This document shows positions 1 through 7,090 of a stretch of DNA of 24,047 nucleotides, piece after piece. Origin of the DNA: an uncultured Eubacteriales bacterium. GTDB taxonomy: Bacteria > Bacillota > Clostridia > Oscillospirales > Oscillospiraceae. The stretch is taken from positions 1 through 24,047 of the forward strand of contig URSX01000019.1 of assembly GCA_900550615.1 (NCBI GenBank), written 5' to 3'. Numbering within the stretch: the stretch's first letter is position 1; the number at the start of each line of letters is the position of its first letter. The notes under the pieces were generated by a model that did not search any database, had not been told where the DNA came from, and was given only the letters and a program-made list of their open reading frames with translations. A program made the translations under genes and the position numbers.

Positions 1-540
1 ACAGGGGCTGCTCACCCTTCATCTCCTCAAAGGGTACCATGGTCAGCGCGCCCTTCTCCTTGGCGGGGCAGACGTTCACGCAGCTGCCGCAGCCGGTGCA
101 GTCATAGGGCGAGACCTGCATGCGGTACTGGTCCTGGGCCAGGCCGTTGGCCTTCTTGGTCTCGAAGCCCTGGGGGGCGTTCTTCGCCTCATTCTCGTCC
201 AGCAGCACGGGACGGATGGCGGCGTGGGGGCACACCAGGGAGCACTGGTTGCACTGGATGCACTTGGTCATATCCCACTGGGGCACGTCCACGGCAGCGC
301 CGCGCTTTTCATACTTGGTGGAGCCTGCGTGCCAGGTGCCGTCCTCCAGACCGTACTTCTTCATGATGGACACCGGCAGGCTGTCGCCCTCCTGGCGGTT
401 CATCACGTCCAACACCTTGCGGATGAAGTCTGGAGCCTTGCGCTCCACGGGCGCATCCTTAGCGTCAGCCCACGCGGCGGGGATAGCCACCTCTGCCAGC
501 TCGTTGATGCCGTGCTCGATGGAGGCATTGTTCATGTCCA
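1..540 (-). pseudogene. nifJ: Pyruvate:ferredoxin oxidoreductase, internal fragment
   Basis: Reverse-strand fragment of the single-chain pyruvate:ferredoxin (flavodoxin) oxidoreductase, which oxidises pyruvate to acetyl-CoA and CO2 and passes electrons to ferredoxin. Visible are the linker before the ferredoxin domain (QEGDSLPVS) and both [4Fe-4S] motifs of that domain: CIQCNQCSLVCP (near 230-265) and CTGCGSCVNVCP (near 70-105), the latter followed by KEKGALTMVPFEE. The family is about 1,170 residues; only about 180 are here. The downstream end is cut by the window edge. The upstream side stops being PFOR-like at about 533-548, where forward-strand symporter sequence begins with no stop or spacer. 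Identity is secure from the paired ferredoxin motifs and surrounding residues. Whether the gene is truly broken or joined wrongly cannot be told from sequence alone. Confidence 0.85.
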
Positions 541-1373
541 CCGCTCTGGCCAATGCCTTCCACGTTCCCCCCATCGCCTGCGGCATCGTGGTTGCCATTG
601 CTCTGGCTGCCATCGTGTTCGGCGGCGTGAAGGTCATCGGCCGCGTGGCTGAGATCGTTGTTCCCATCATGTCCGGTATCTACATCCTGGTGGCTCTGAT
701 CCTCCTGGTTGTCAACTATCAGGCCATCCCCGCTGCTTTCTCCCTGATCTTCAAGAGCGCCTTCGGCGCCGATCAGATCATCGGTGCCGCCATGGGCAGT
801 GCTATGATCTGGGGCACCAAGCGCGCCATATTCTCCTCCGAGACCGGCATGGCCACCTCAACCCCCTCTGCCGCCTCTGCCGAGGTGTCTCACCCCGCCA
901 AGCAGGGTCTGGTGCAGTCCTTCTCCGTATACATTGATACTCTGTTCGTCTGCACCGCTACCGGCCTGATGCTCATCATCACTGGCTGCCACAGCGTCCA
1001 GGGTGCCGACGGCGGCTGCCTCTTCACCGGTATGGGTGAGGCCGGCGCTGACGCCACATGGGTCCAGGCCGCTGTGAGCACACTGATGCCCACCTTCGGC
1101 TCCAAGTTCGTGGCCATCGCACTGTTCTTCTTCGCATTCACCACCATCCTCAACCAGTGCTACAGCACCGCGTGCTCCGTGTCCTACTTCTTCGTGGACA
1201 AGGGTCATGAGCCCCAGTGGGTCACCAAGGCCTGCTACGCTGTGTTCTGCCTGGCCGCTGTGTATGGCTCCGTCATCGCTGCCAACCGCGCTTGGGACCT
1301 GGGCGATACCGGTCTGGGCCTGATCGTGTGGATCAACTACCTGTTCCTGCTGCTCAGCTGCCCCGTGGCCATA
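541..1373 (+). pseudogene. Sodium:alanine/glycine symporter (AGCS family), internal fragment
   Basis: About 277 residues of an AGCS-family Na+/amino-acid symporter, an integral membrane carrier normally of about 450-480 residues. The recognisable stretch starts near ALANAFHVPP, passes through the FGGVKVIGRVAEIVVPIMSGIYI segment (a conserved G-G-x-K/R-x-I region followed by a membrane helix), then KRAIFSSETGMA and EVSHPAKQGLVQ, which match the family's KRG-x-FSNEAG and SHPV-KQGL motifs. Several hydrophobic helices follow, to about 1370. Roughly the first 150-200 residues and the last 20-30 are missing. No start codon or ribosome binding site belongs to it: the open frame continues leftward only through antisense PFOR sequence. 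At the right it changes frame into a LysR effector domain. Identity is good; function here is presumably lost. Confidence 0.8.
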
Positions 1374-1984
1374 TCCGCATCGGCACCTTTTCCAGCATCT
1401 CCTGCCATGTGCTTGCGCCGGTGCTGAAGGAGTTCAAGGCTCTCTATCCCAATATCAGCATCGGGATCCACGAGGGGGACGATGCCGGCGTCACAGCCAT
1501 GCTGACCCGGGATGAGGTGGATATCGGCTTTTTGGACGCACCTGTCCCCGCCGGTTTTGACTCCTTTCTGGTGCGCCGGGATCCCTTCCTGGCGGTGGTG
1601 TCGGAAAGCAGCCCTCTTGCCGCCATGGATACCATTCCCCTGTCCGTCTACGCCTCCGAACCCACCATTCTCTATGACGAGGGCAGCCAAAAGGAGGCCA
1701 TGGGCATATTCCGCAAAAATAAGATCACGCCCCGGGTGGAATACACCAGTCAGGACGAAAACCTGATCCTCTCCCTGATTGAAAACGGCCTGTGCATCGG
1801 CTGCATGGGGCAGCTGATCCTCTCCCGCAACTCCTACCGTTTGGTCAGCCGCCCTACAGAGCCTCAGTACTACCGGGAGATCATGTTTGTGGTGCACAGC
1901 ATTGAGCATGCCTCCCCTGCCGCCGCCCACTTCATCACGTTTTTCAAGGACTGGCTCTCCCGCAATCCGCAGCCCCAGGCCTAA
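1371..1984 (+). pseudogene. LysR-type regulator, effector-binding half only
   Basis: Carries the substrate-binding (effector) domain of a LysR-type transcriptional regulator, about 204 residues from IRIGTFSSISCHVLAPVLKEF to the stop at 1982-1984. The opening strand-helix (RIGTFSS), VDIGFLD (usual D-I-G/A-F/I motif) and the later GLCIGCMGQL segment fit the family. The N-terminal winged helix-turn-helix (about 90 residues) and linker are absent; in their place, in a different frame, is the symporter fragment. Without the DNA-binding domain it cannot act as a normal regulator. A 14-bp perfect stem directly follows the stop. The intact protein would be a reasonable candidate for the activator that reads the shared operator found elsewhere in the window, but this is only a guess. 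Confidence 0.8.
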
Positions 1985-1998
1985 CCGGAATATTCAGA

Positions 1999-2047
1999 CA
2001 GAGACAGGCATCCTCCCCGCAGCAAAGAGGGCAGATGCCTGTCTCTG
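1999..2047 (+). terminator. Stem-loop after the LysR fragment
   Basis: Perfect 14-bp inverted repeat, left arm CAGAGACAGGCATC (1999-2012) and right arm GATGCCTGTCTCTG (2034-2047), with a 21-nt loop, starting 15 nt after the LysR stop codon. The T-run after it is weak (TTC), so it is a probable rather than certain intrinsic terminator. Confidence 0.6.
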
Positions 2048-2137
2048 TTCGCATTCCGGCGGCCGGAGTGGGTGCAGGCCCGGCATAGCCCCGGCCCCCG
2101 GCGCATAGGGTAGCAAAAAAAGAAAGGTGGAATCCCA

Positions 2138-2374
2138 ATGCTGCATAAACCCGTCCGCGTGTTCCTCATCCGAAAGAAGGTCGCTCTGGCCATCGGCGCC
2201 CTTCTGGCAGCGACTGCCATTTTCTGCGCCGTGAACGTTCCCGCCGCCATTACCGCTGTCGCCGCCGCCCGCCAGCTCCCCATCTACAGTGTGGACCGCT
2301 CCTCTGAAGATGGGAAAAAATACTGCGCCATATCCTTCGACGCCGCGTGGGGTGATGGAAAAGTGCGGCAGTAG
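2138..2374 (+). pseudogene. Polysaccharide deacetylase (PdaB-like sporulation type), truncated
   Basis: Start ATG at 2138 with an AAAGAAAGGTGG ribosome binding site 8 nt upstream. The product begins with a basic residue cluster and one membrane/signal helix (about residues 13-45), then reaches KKYCAISFDAAWG. This is the opening of the NodB-homology polysaccharide deacetylase domain: the first Asp of the catalytic motif lies in FDAAWG, typical of the PdaB-like sporulation branch. After residue 72 homology stops (DGKVRQ, then stop). The family runs to about 250 residues, so nearly all of the catalytic domain, including the metal-binding His residues, is missing. The sequence after the break is non-coding and contains a short repeat-like motif. 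Assignment rests on a short but distinctive stretch. Confidence 0.6.
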
Positions 2375-2404
2375 TCCCGCCGCCTGACACATAGCGTCAT
2401 TCCT

Positions 2405-2437
2405 GTCATTCTCAGGAGCGAAGCGATGTGGATATCC
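2405..2437 (+). repeat. Possible dispersed short repeat (GTCATTCTCAGGAGCGAAGCG)
   Basis: The stretch from 2405 (GTCATTCTCAGGAGCGAAGCG, then ATGTGGATATCC) resembles, from memory, a short intergenic sequence that recurs in genomes of gut Clostridia. GTCATTC also occurs a few bases upstream (2396-2402). It lies exactly where the deacetylase gene breaks off. Only one full copy is present in this window, so its repetitive nature cannot be shown here. Confidence 0.3.
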
Positions 2438-2542
2438 GCAGCTGAGCGGCATTGTATCTATGAATCAGCTACTATTCCGGAATTAGTGCACCGCAGCCAG
2501 CCTGTGAGCCGGGATAGCCGCGATGTCTTCCCCCTGCAATAT

Positions 2543-2590
2543 GGCAAAAAGGAACCGGCGCGGCAATAGCCGCGCCGTTTCCTTTTTGCC
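2543..2590. terminator. Long bidirectional terminator hairpin
   Basis: 22-bp arms with one mismatch: GGCAAAAAGGAACCGGCGCGGC (2543-2564), loop AATA, mirrored at 2569-2590. The A5/T5 tracts on both flanks make it suitable for both strands. It lies 60 bp past the stop of the reverse-strand dehydrogenase and downstream of the truncated deacetylase, so it would stop converging transcription from both sides. Confidence 0.85.
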
Positions 2591-2649
2591 AGGGGTGAGG
2601 GGGGGTATCAATCACAAAGGGGATAAGGATTTGGAAAACACAGGTATCA

Positions 2650-3417
2650 TCAGCCCAGGGTCATGCCGCCGTCTACCAGCCAGTTGGAACCGTTGACATA
2701 GGATGCCTCATCGGAGGCCAGGAACGCCACCACATTGGCCATTTCCTCGGGCTTGCCAGGACGCTTCATGGGCCCCAGGGTCACGTTGTCAGAGCTGTTC
2801 TCGATCCCCACATCCTTGTAGCTGGCAAGGATACTCTTCATCATGCCGGTGTCCACCCAGCCGGGGGAAATGCTGTTGATGCGGACACCGTTGCCGCCGT
2901 TTTCGTTGGCCGCGTTCTTGGTCATGAAGATCACAGCGGCCTTGCTGGCGCCGTAGGAGATCTCATAGGGATAGCCGAACATACCGGACACAGAGCCGAA
3001 GTTCACAATGGCTCCGCTCTTCTGAGCCTGCATCACCGGCAGAACATTCTGCATCATCAGGAACGTGCCGAACACGTTCACCTCAAAAACCTTTTTGGTC
3101 GCCTCGAAGGAATAGTCCTCCGCGCGGGCGCTGGGGCCGGAAATACCGGCCAGATTGACCAGTACATCGATGCGGCCATAGTGGTCGACGATCTTCTTCA
3201 CGGTCTCCTTGACGCTCTCCTCGTTGGATACATCCGCCGCCATGCAGCAGCCGTGCTCCGCATCCAGCTGCAGCTTCTCAGCAGTCTTGCGGGCAAGATC
3301 CTCGCGGATATCCAGAATGACAGCCTTTGCCCCCAGGTCGGTAAATTTTTTGACAATGGCTGTGCCCATGTCACCGCCGGCGCCGGTCACTACAACCACT
3401 TTGTTGGTGAAATCCAT
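2650..3417 (-). CDS. Short-chain dehydrogenase/reductase (SDR family), 255 aa
   Basis: Complete classical SDR, a cytoplasmic NAD(P)-dependent oxidoreductase. Start ATG at 3417 follows AAAGGAGAC with good spacing. Motifs: cofactor-binding TGAGGDMG (residues 11-18), Asp36 at the end of the second strand (LDI), which in this family favours NAD(H) over NADP(H), NLAG (88-91), catalytic Ser around 142-144 (FGSVSG), YGASK with Tyr155 and Lys159, and the SPGWVDT loop (184-190). The C-terminal VDGG is typical of the 3-oxoacyl-ACP reductase/gluconate dehydrogenase-like group. The substrate cannot be read from sequence. The gene is monocistronic. Its promoter carries the same 19-bp operator, at the same spacing, as the amino-acid ABC transporter and the C_GCAxxG/C-S lyase operon, suggesting a role in the same pathway. 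Confidence 0.93.
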   Translation of the reverse strand: MDFTNKVVVVTGAGGDMGTAIVKKFTDLGAKAVILDIREDLARKTAEKLQLDAEHGCCMAADVSNEESVKETVKKIVDHYGRIDVLVNLAGISGPSARAEDYSFEATKKVFEVNVFGTFLMMQNVLPVMQAQKSGAIVNFGSVSGMFGYPYEISYGASKAAVIFMTKNAANENGGNGVRINSISPGWVDTGMMKSILASYKDVGIENSSDNVTLGPMKRPGKPEEMANVVAFLASDEASYVNGSNWLVDGGMTLG

Positions 3418-3471
3418 ATTTGTCTCCTTTCTGTATTCGGGCGGAAATTGCCGATGCGTTTTTCTGATTTC

Positions 3472-3499
3472 ATTATACAGGTTCCCGCCATAAAAACAA
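3472..3499 (-). promoter_or_regulatory. Promoter of the SDR gene
   Basis: On the reverse strand: -35 TTGTTT (3499-3494), 16-bp spacer, -10 TATAAT (3477-3472), about 54 nt upstream of the start codon. The shared operator lies 16 bp upstream of the -35. Confidence 0.75.
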
Positions 3500-3515
3500 G
3501 ATAATTCGCCGGAAA

Positions 3516-3534
3516 AGCAAGATTATCAGCAAAT
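3516..3534 (+). promoter_or_regulatory. Shared operator, copy 1 (SDR gene)
   Basis: AGCAAGATTATCAGCAAAT. It is a direct repeat AGCAA-N7-AGCAA that matches two other copies in the window (8031-8049 and 16184-16202) at 15 of 19 positions. Read toward the gene it is followed by exactly 16 bp and then the -35 hexamer, which places its centre near -62, a normal position for an activator. Confidence 0.7.
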
Positions 3535-3574
3535 GACCGCGCCCCGCCCTGCTGCGCGGCGCAAAAAACTGCGG

Positions 3575-3580
3575 TATACT
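3575..3580 (+). promoter_or_regulatory. Possible -10 element for the DsbA-like gene
   Basis: TATACT lies 21 bp upstream of the start codon of the DsbA-like gene. No convincing -35 is seen at 16-18 bp (region rich in GC), so the promoter is tentative, and the short leader leaves little room beyond the AAGGAGG ribosome binding site. Confidence 0.35.
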
Positions 3581-3601
3581 GTGAAAAAAGGAGGAGTGCC
3601 G

Positions 3602-4225
3602 ATGGAGCTTTACTACTATACGGATTTTGCCTGTCCCTTTTGCTATGTGGCGTATCGCCGGGCGGCGGCCTTCGCGGAGAAGACCTCCGCGGCCATGACT
3701 CCGGTCTTCATTGAGATCCACCCGGAGGTCCCGCCTCAGGGCTGTGACCGCAGGCTGCTGCTCTCGGACGAGCAGAACCGCGAGATGACGGAATTTCTCT
3801 CCCGTCTGGGCGCGCCCTACGGCATACGGCCCTCCCTGGGGGACCGGCTGGTGAACTCGGAAAAGGCGCTGATCCTTCGGGCATGGATCACACTGCATCG
3901 GCCGGAGCTGACGGCGGCATACGACGCCATACTGTACGATGCCCACTCCGTGCGCCACCTGGATATTGGCCGCGACAGCATTCTGCAGGAGCTGCTGGGT
4001 ACATTGGAGCTGACTGACCCCATACAGAACATGCTGCGGGATAGCCAGGCCCGGCGCATCCATGAGTGCAACCGTTTTCAGGCTCGCCAGGAGCATATCC
4101 GGGCCGTTCCGTCCTTCCGGATCGGCAGTCAGCTGCTGCCGGGCCTCCAGTCGGAGGAGAAATTGCTTGCCGCTTACGAGGCGGAAAAGGCCGCCGATGA
4201 GACCAGCGGAAGCCCGCAGATTTAA
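3602..4225 (+). CDS. DsbA/FrnE-family thiol oxidoreductase, 207 aa
   Basis: Thioredoxin-fold protein of the DsbA family, FrnE-like branch. The start at 3602 is chosen because AAAGGAGGAGTGCCG directly precedes it and the protein then opens with the first strand of the fold (ELYYYTDFACPFCY); a longer open frame upstream has no ribosome binding site. The active site is C11-P-F-C14 and the cis-proline is V169-P170 before SFRIG, with the usual helical insertion between them. There is no signal peptide, so it acts in the cytoplasm, unlike periplasmic DsbA. FrnE-type proteins catalyse disulfide exchange or isomerisation; the substrate is unknown. It stands alone between a divergent dehydrogenase and a terminator, among several other thiol-related genes. 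Confidence 0.85.
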   Translation: MELYYYTDFACPFCYVAYRRAAAFAEKTSAAMTPVFIEIHPEVPPQGCDRRLLLSDEQNREMTEFLSRLGAPYGIRPSLGDRLVNSEKALILRAWITLHRPELTAAYDAILYDAHSVRHLDIGRDSILQELLGTLELTDPIQNMLRDSQARRIHECNRFQARQEHIRAVPSFRIGSQLLPGLQSEEKLLAAYEAEKAADETSGSPQI

Positions 4226-4237
4226 TAATAGAGCAAG

Positions 4238-4274
4238 GCCCCGATTCTGCCGTCATGGCAGGATCGGGGCTTTT
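4238..4274 (+). terminator. Intrinsic terminator after the DsbA-like gene
   Basis: 14-bp stem GCCCCGATTCTGCC (4238-4251) with GGCAGGATCGGGGC (4257-4270), one wobble pair, 5-nt loop, then TTTT. It starts 12 nt after the stop codon. Confidence 0.85.
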
Positions 4275-4289
4275 CACGGAAGTGACCGG

Positions 4290-4700
4290 CGGTATTCTGC
4301 GCACACAACGGAAAACGCCGGTGCCGCTGAGACGACGCTTTATGCCGCCACGCTGAATAACATGGCCGGAACCTACCGGCAGATGCAGGATTATGACCGG
4401 GCCATCGACCTGTACCTGAAGGCCCGCAAGCTCTATCACAACATCTGCGGCCGAACTATCGCTCCGTATATCGGCTCGCTGAACAATCTCTCCCTGGCCT
4501 ACCGGGAGGCGGGCCAGCCGGAGCTGGCGCTGTCGTGTCTGGAGGAGGCCGTGGAGACCCATACCAAGATCCTCGGCCCGGATCATGAGCGCACCCGCGC
4601 CGCCGGGGAGGATCTGTTCCACCTGCGGCAGAAGGTGGCGCAGATGCGGGCCAAGCCTCTCACAGAAAGGAGCGATGACCTACGCAGGACCACGGAATGA
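4290..4700 (+). pseudogene. Tetratricopeptide-repeat protein, front half missing
   Basis: Contains two clear TPR units: TLNNMAGTYRQMQDYDRAID followed by LYLKARKLY, and SLNNLSLAYREAGQPELALS followed by CLEEAVETHTKILGPDHERT, i.e. the Kinesin-light-chain-like TPR pattern used for protein-protein contacts. The C-terminal tail is short and basic, ending at TGA 4698-4700. No start codon with a ribosome binding site precedes the first repeat: homology begins about 20-30 bp after the terminator of the preceding gene, so the N-terminal part is missing. The internal ATG at 4361 lies inside a repeat and is unlikely to be the real start. The stop overlaps the ATG of the UvrA-like gene (ATGA), so the two were translationally coupled. 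Function unknown. Confidence 0.65.
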
Positions 4701-5201
4701 TCGAGATCACCGGTGCGGCGGAAAACAACCTGAAAAAGCTCTCCCTGCGTATTCCTAAGGAGCAGCTGGTGGTGCTGACGGGTGTCTCGGGCTCCGGCAA
4801 AAGCTCCCTGGCTTTTGACACCATCGCCCAGGAGAGCATCCGCCAGTGGCAGGAGACTCTCCCCCTTTACCTGCGCAGCCGGATGCCCCGCCATAGGCGG
4901 ACGGATGTGGAGGCCATTCAGGGCCTCACCCCCTGCGTGGTGGTGGATCAGAAGCCCATCGGTGCCAACGCCCGCTCCACCGTAGGCACCGCCTCGGGCA
5001 TCGCGCCGCTGCTGCGGATGCTGTTTTCCCGGGTGGGCAAGCCCAGCGCAGGCGGACTGGATCATCGACATCGGCCCTGGCGCAGGAGACCGGGGCGGTC
5101 AGGTGCTCTTTACGGGAACGCCCGATCAGCTGATAGCGTTCCCCGGCTCCGAAACCGCCCGTTTTCTCCGGAAAGCCGCAGGCGTACCGCCCCTGGACTG
5201 A
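4697..5201 (+). pseudogene. UvrA-like ABC ATPase with internal deletion and frameshift
   Basis: The N-terminus is plainly UvrA-like: ITGAAENNLKKLSL, Walker A GVSGSGKSS (about residues 32-40), SLAFDTIAQE, the IQGLTPCVVVDQKP segment, NARSTVGT and LFSRVGKPSAG. At 5048-5055 the sequence jumps, in another frame, to the end of a UvrA protein: QADWIIDIGPGAGDRGGQ, then VLFTGTPDQL and the stop at 5199-5201. UvrA paralogues are about 750-950 residues; here only about 165 codons remain, without the zinc-finger parts, signature motif or second ATP site. GCAGGCGG at the junction reads as S-A-G-G in the first frame and as (A)-Q-A-D in the second, so both parents carried it. UvrA acts in nucleotide excision repair; short paralogues often sit in resistance or unknown loci. 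This copy cannot be functional. Confidence 0.85.
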
Positions 5202-5320
5202 GCCGTCTCCCCAACCCCGCGTACCCCCGCATAGGTGCGCACCGATATCGATGTAACCTGCAAAAAAGCTCTGCCGCATCCTCTCCTTTTCGCGCAAAAG
5301 CAGGGGCTTTCTCCCAGAAA

Positions 5321-5353
5321 AATACCCTGCATGCCGATGGCATGCAAAGTATT
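5321..5353. repeat. Palindromic repeat, copy A
   Basis: AATACCCTGCATGCC, GAT, GGCATGCAAAGTATT. It is identical to copy B (5517-5549) over the first 26 bases. The two bases that differ in its right arm break two stem pairs (CAAAG instead of CAGGG). Confidence 0.7.
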
Positions 5354-5448
5354 CGAGACCATCGATAAAGTGGTATATTTGCGATAACGGTAAGGAAGGG
5401 TGTGTGAGGGAAACCCAAGAAGGGTGTCCATCACCATTGAAATCAATC

Positions 5449-5478
5449 GTTTTTGAAACTTTTCAGAGTTTCAAAAAC
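5449..5478. repeat. Perfect 11-bp hairpin
   Basis: GTTTTTGAAAC (5449-5459), 8-nt loop, GTTTCAAAAAC (5468-5478). It is the first of three adjacent symmetric elements leading into copy B. It is AT-rich and has no T-tail, so it is not an obvious terminator. Confidence 0.6.
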
Positions 5479-5482
5479 TTAG

Positions 5483-5516
5483 TCAGCGGGGTGAAAAGGC
5501 CTTTTCGGCACGCTGA
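5483..5516. repeat. Symmetric GC/AT palindrome
   Basis: TCAGCG, then GGGTG, AAAAGGCCTTTT, CGGCA and CGCTGA: outer 6-bp and inner 12-nt self-complementary parts around a shared centre. It directly abuts the copy B hairpin, with which it shares CTGA. Confidence 0.5.
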
Positions 5517-5552
5517 AATACCCTGCATGCCGATGGCATGCAGGGTATTCAG
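5513..5552 (-). terminator. Palindromic repeat copy B, probable terminator of the ABC operon
   Basis: Perfect 15-bp arms AATACCCTGCATGCC and GGCATGCAGGGTATT around a 3-nt loop (5517-5549), extended by CTGA/TCAG. It lies 19 bp past the stop of the reverse-strand ATPase gene and is followed on that strand by TTTCAG. It probably ends the transporter transcript, but it is also one of two copies of a local repeat. Confidence 0.65.
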
Positions 5553-5571
5553 GTACTCTATTATTTTTGTC

Positions 5572-6315
5572 TTACTGGTCCAGCTCCTGGGTCTTGCGCA
5601 GGAACTGGATCGTCCGCTCATGCTTGGGATGGGTGAAGAATTCCTCGGAGGGTGCCTCCTCCACAATCACACCATCGGCCATAAACACGACCCAGTCGGC
5701 GACCTTCCGGGCAAATTCCATTTCGTGAGTGACCACGACCATGGTTGCACCGTCCATAGCAAGCTTACGCATAACTTCCAGCACCTCGCCGGTCAGCTCC
5801 GGGTCGAGGGCGGAGGTGGGCTCATCGAAGAGGATGACTTCCGGATTGATGGCCAGCGCCCGGGCAATAGCCACGCGCTGCTGCTGGCCGCCGGACAGCA
5901 GATCGGGGTAGTGATAGGCACGCTCGGTCATGCCGACCTTTTCCAGCATCTCAAAGGCGATCTTCTCCGCCTGATCGGCAGGAACCTTCCGGGCCCGGAT
6001 CAGCCCCTCCTCCACATTCTCCAGCGCAGTCATATTGCGGAAGAGGTTAAAGTTCTGGAACACGAAGCCCATCTTCATGCGCAGCTGACGGATCTCCTTT
6101 TTGGTGACCTGGGTGATATCCTTGTGGAAATCGTCAAAGGTGATCTCGCCCTTGTCAGCCGGCTCCAGAAAACTGATGCACTTGAGCAGCGTGGTCTTAC
6201 CGGAGCCGCTGCTGCCCAAAACAGCGATCACATCGCCCTTTTCCACGGAAAAGTTGACACCCTTCAGAACCTGATTTTCCCCAAAGGACTTGTAAATATT
6301 TTTTACTTCTAACAT
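5572..6315 (-). CDS. Polar amino-acid ABC transporter, ATP-binding protein, 247 aa
   Basis: Cytoplasmic ATPase of a polar amino-acid importer (GlnQ/TcyC class). Motifs: Walker A GSSGSGKTT (residues 34-42), Q-loop Gln87 in VFQNFNLF, signature LSGGQQQRVAIARALA (from 140), Walker B and D-loop ILFDEPTSALD (161-171), switch His197 (VVTHEM). The length fits the family exactly. It is the third gene of an operon with the permease (16 bp upstream) and the binding protein. Subunit order binding protein, permease, ATPase is the common one for cystine/histidine-type systems. It ends before a perfect hairpin. The transported amino acid is not fixed by this subunit. Confidence 0.95.
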   Translation of the reverse strand: MLEVKNIYKSFGENQVLKGVNFSVEKGDVIAVLGSSGSGKTTLLKCISFLEPADKGEITFDDFHKDITQVTKKEIRQLRMKMGFVFQNFNLFRNMTALENVEEGLIRARKVPADQAEKIAFEMLEKVGMTERAYHYPDLLSGGQQQRVAIARALAINPEVILFDEPTSALDPELTGEVLEVMRKLAMDGATMVVVTHEMEFARKVADWVVFMADGVIVEEAPSEEFFTHPKHERTIQFLRKTQELDQ

Positions 6316-6331
6316 AGCAGCAATTCTCCCA

Positions 6332-7021
6332 TCAATGCTTAGCCTTCTTCACAGCTTTCGGCTTGTCCCAAACCATCTTCTTTTCCATGCGGTTCTGCAC
6401 CCATGTCAGCACTGTGCAGATGAGCAGGTAGAACAGAGCAGCCTCGCAGTACAGAGCAAACGGCTCAAACACCCGGGCGGAGATCTGCTGTGCCTTGGTG
6501 AACAGCTCCACAATGGTGATACAGGAGGCCAGTGAGGTGTCCTTCGTCAGACCGATCAGGGAGTTGAACAGGGGCGGGAACGCAATGCGGAATGCCTGCG
6601 GCATAACCACGCGGAACATGGTCTGAGTATAGGTCAGGCCGATCATGGAGGCGGCTTCCCACTGTCCCTTGGACACGGCCATAATGGCGGAGCGGAAAAT
6701 CTCCGAGGTATAGGCGCCCAGGTTCATGGAAAATGCGATGATCGCCGAAGGGAACGCCGGAATCACGATGCCAATGGAGGGCAGGCCGAAGAAGATAATG
6801 AACAGCTGAACGATCAGAGGTGTGCCTCGGAAGATCCAGATGTAGAATCTTGCGAACTGCTTGAGGCCTTTGACATTCGCCACCTGCACCAGGGCCAGAA
6901 ACAGAGCAATGATGCAGCCGAAGATAAAGGACAGGATCGTCAGGGGGATCGTCAGTTTAATTGTGGCCAGGCCGATCTGCGGGATTGCAGAAACGAGTAT
7001 GTCTATTATTCTTGAGCTCAT
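6332..7021 (-). CDS. Polar amino-acid ABC transporter, permease, 229 aa
   Basis: Membrane subunit of the His/Glu/Gln/Cys type (HisM-like). Hydrophobic helices are clear at about residues 13-45 (including LTILSFIFGCIIALFLAL), 55-80, 85-105 and near the C-terminus (LYCEAALFYLLICTVLTW). The cytoplasmic EAA loop that contacts the ATPase is present as GQWEAASMIGLTYTQTMFRV followed by VMPQAFRIAFPP, and the FRGTPLIVQLF motif is typical of this family. The start ATG at 7021 has a modest GGATG-type site upstream. The middle gene of a three-gene operon; being the only permease, it probably forms a homodimer. Confidence 0.93.
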   Translation of the reverse strand: MSSRIIDILVSAIPQIGLATIKLTIPLTILSFIFGCIIALFLALVQVANVKGLKQFARFYIWIFRGTPLIVQLFIIFFGLPSIGIVIPAFPSAIIAFSMNLGAYTSEIFRSAIMAVSKGQWEAASMIGLTYTQTMFRVVMPQAFRIAFPPLFNSLIGLTKDTSLASCITIVELFTKAQQISARVFEPFALYCEAALFYLLICTVLTWVQNRMEKKMVWDKPKAVKKAKH

Positions 7022-7090
7022 GGTGAGTCATCCTTTTCATCAATTGGCAGCCGCCGTTAGCAGCGGTGCATAGGTCGTAAGGTACGTCTG

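Larger units (their letters stand above)
5202..5571. other. Non-coding palindrome-rich stretch
   Basis: No convincing gene is seen. The stretch holds two copies of a 26-bp identical palindromic sequence (5321 and 5517), a perfect 11-bp hairpin (5449-5478) and a nested symmetric element (5483-5516). Small open frames across it have no ribosome binding site and no recognisable product. Confidence 0.6.

Noticed and set aside
120..1427. A 435-codon open frame on the forward strand that could be annotated as one protein.
   Set aside because: Its first 140 codons are antisense to PFOR with ferredoxin motifs on the reverse strand, its middle is the symporter fragment, and its tail is out-of-frame LysR sequence; it has no ribosome binding site.
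5321..5552. Possible CRISPR array, because of repeated palindromic units.
   Set aside because: There are only two copies, 196 bp apart, with different structures between them and no cas genes nearby.
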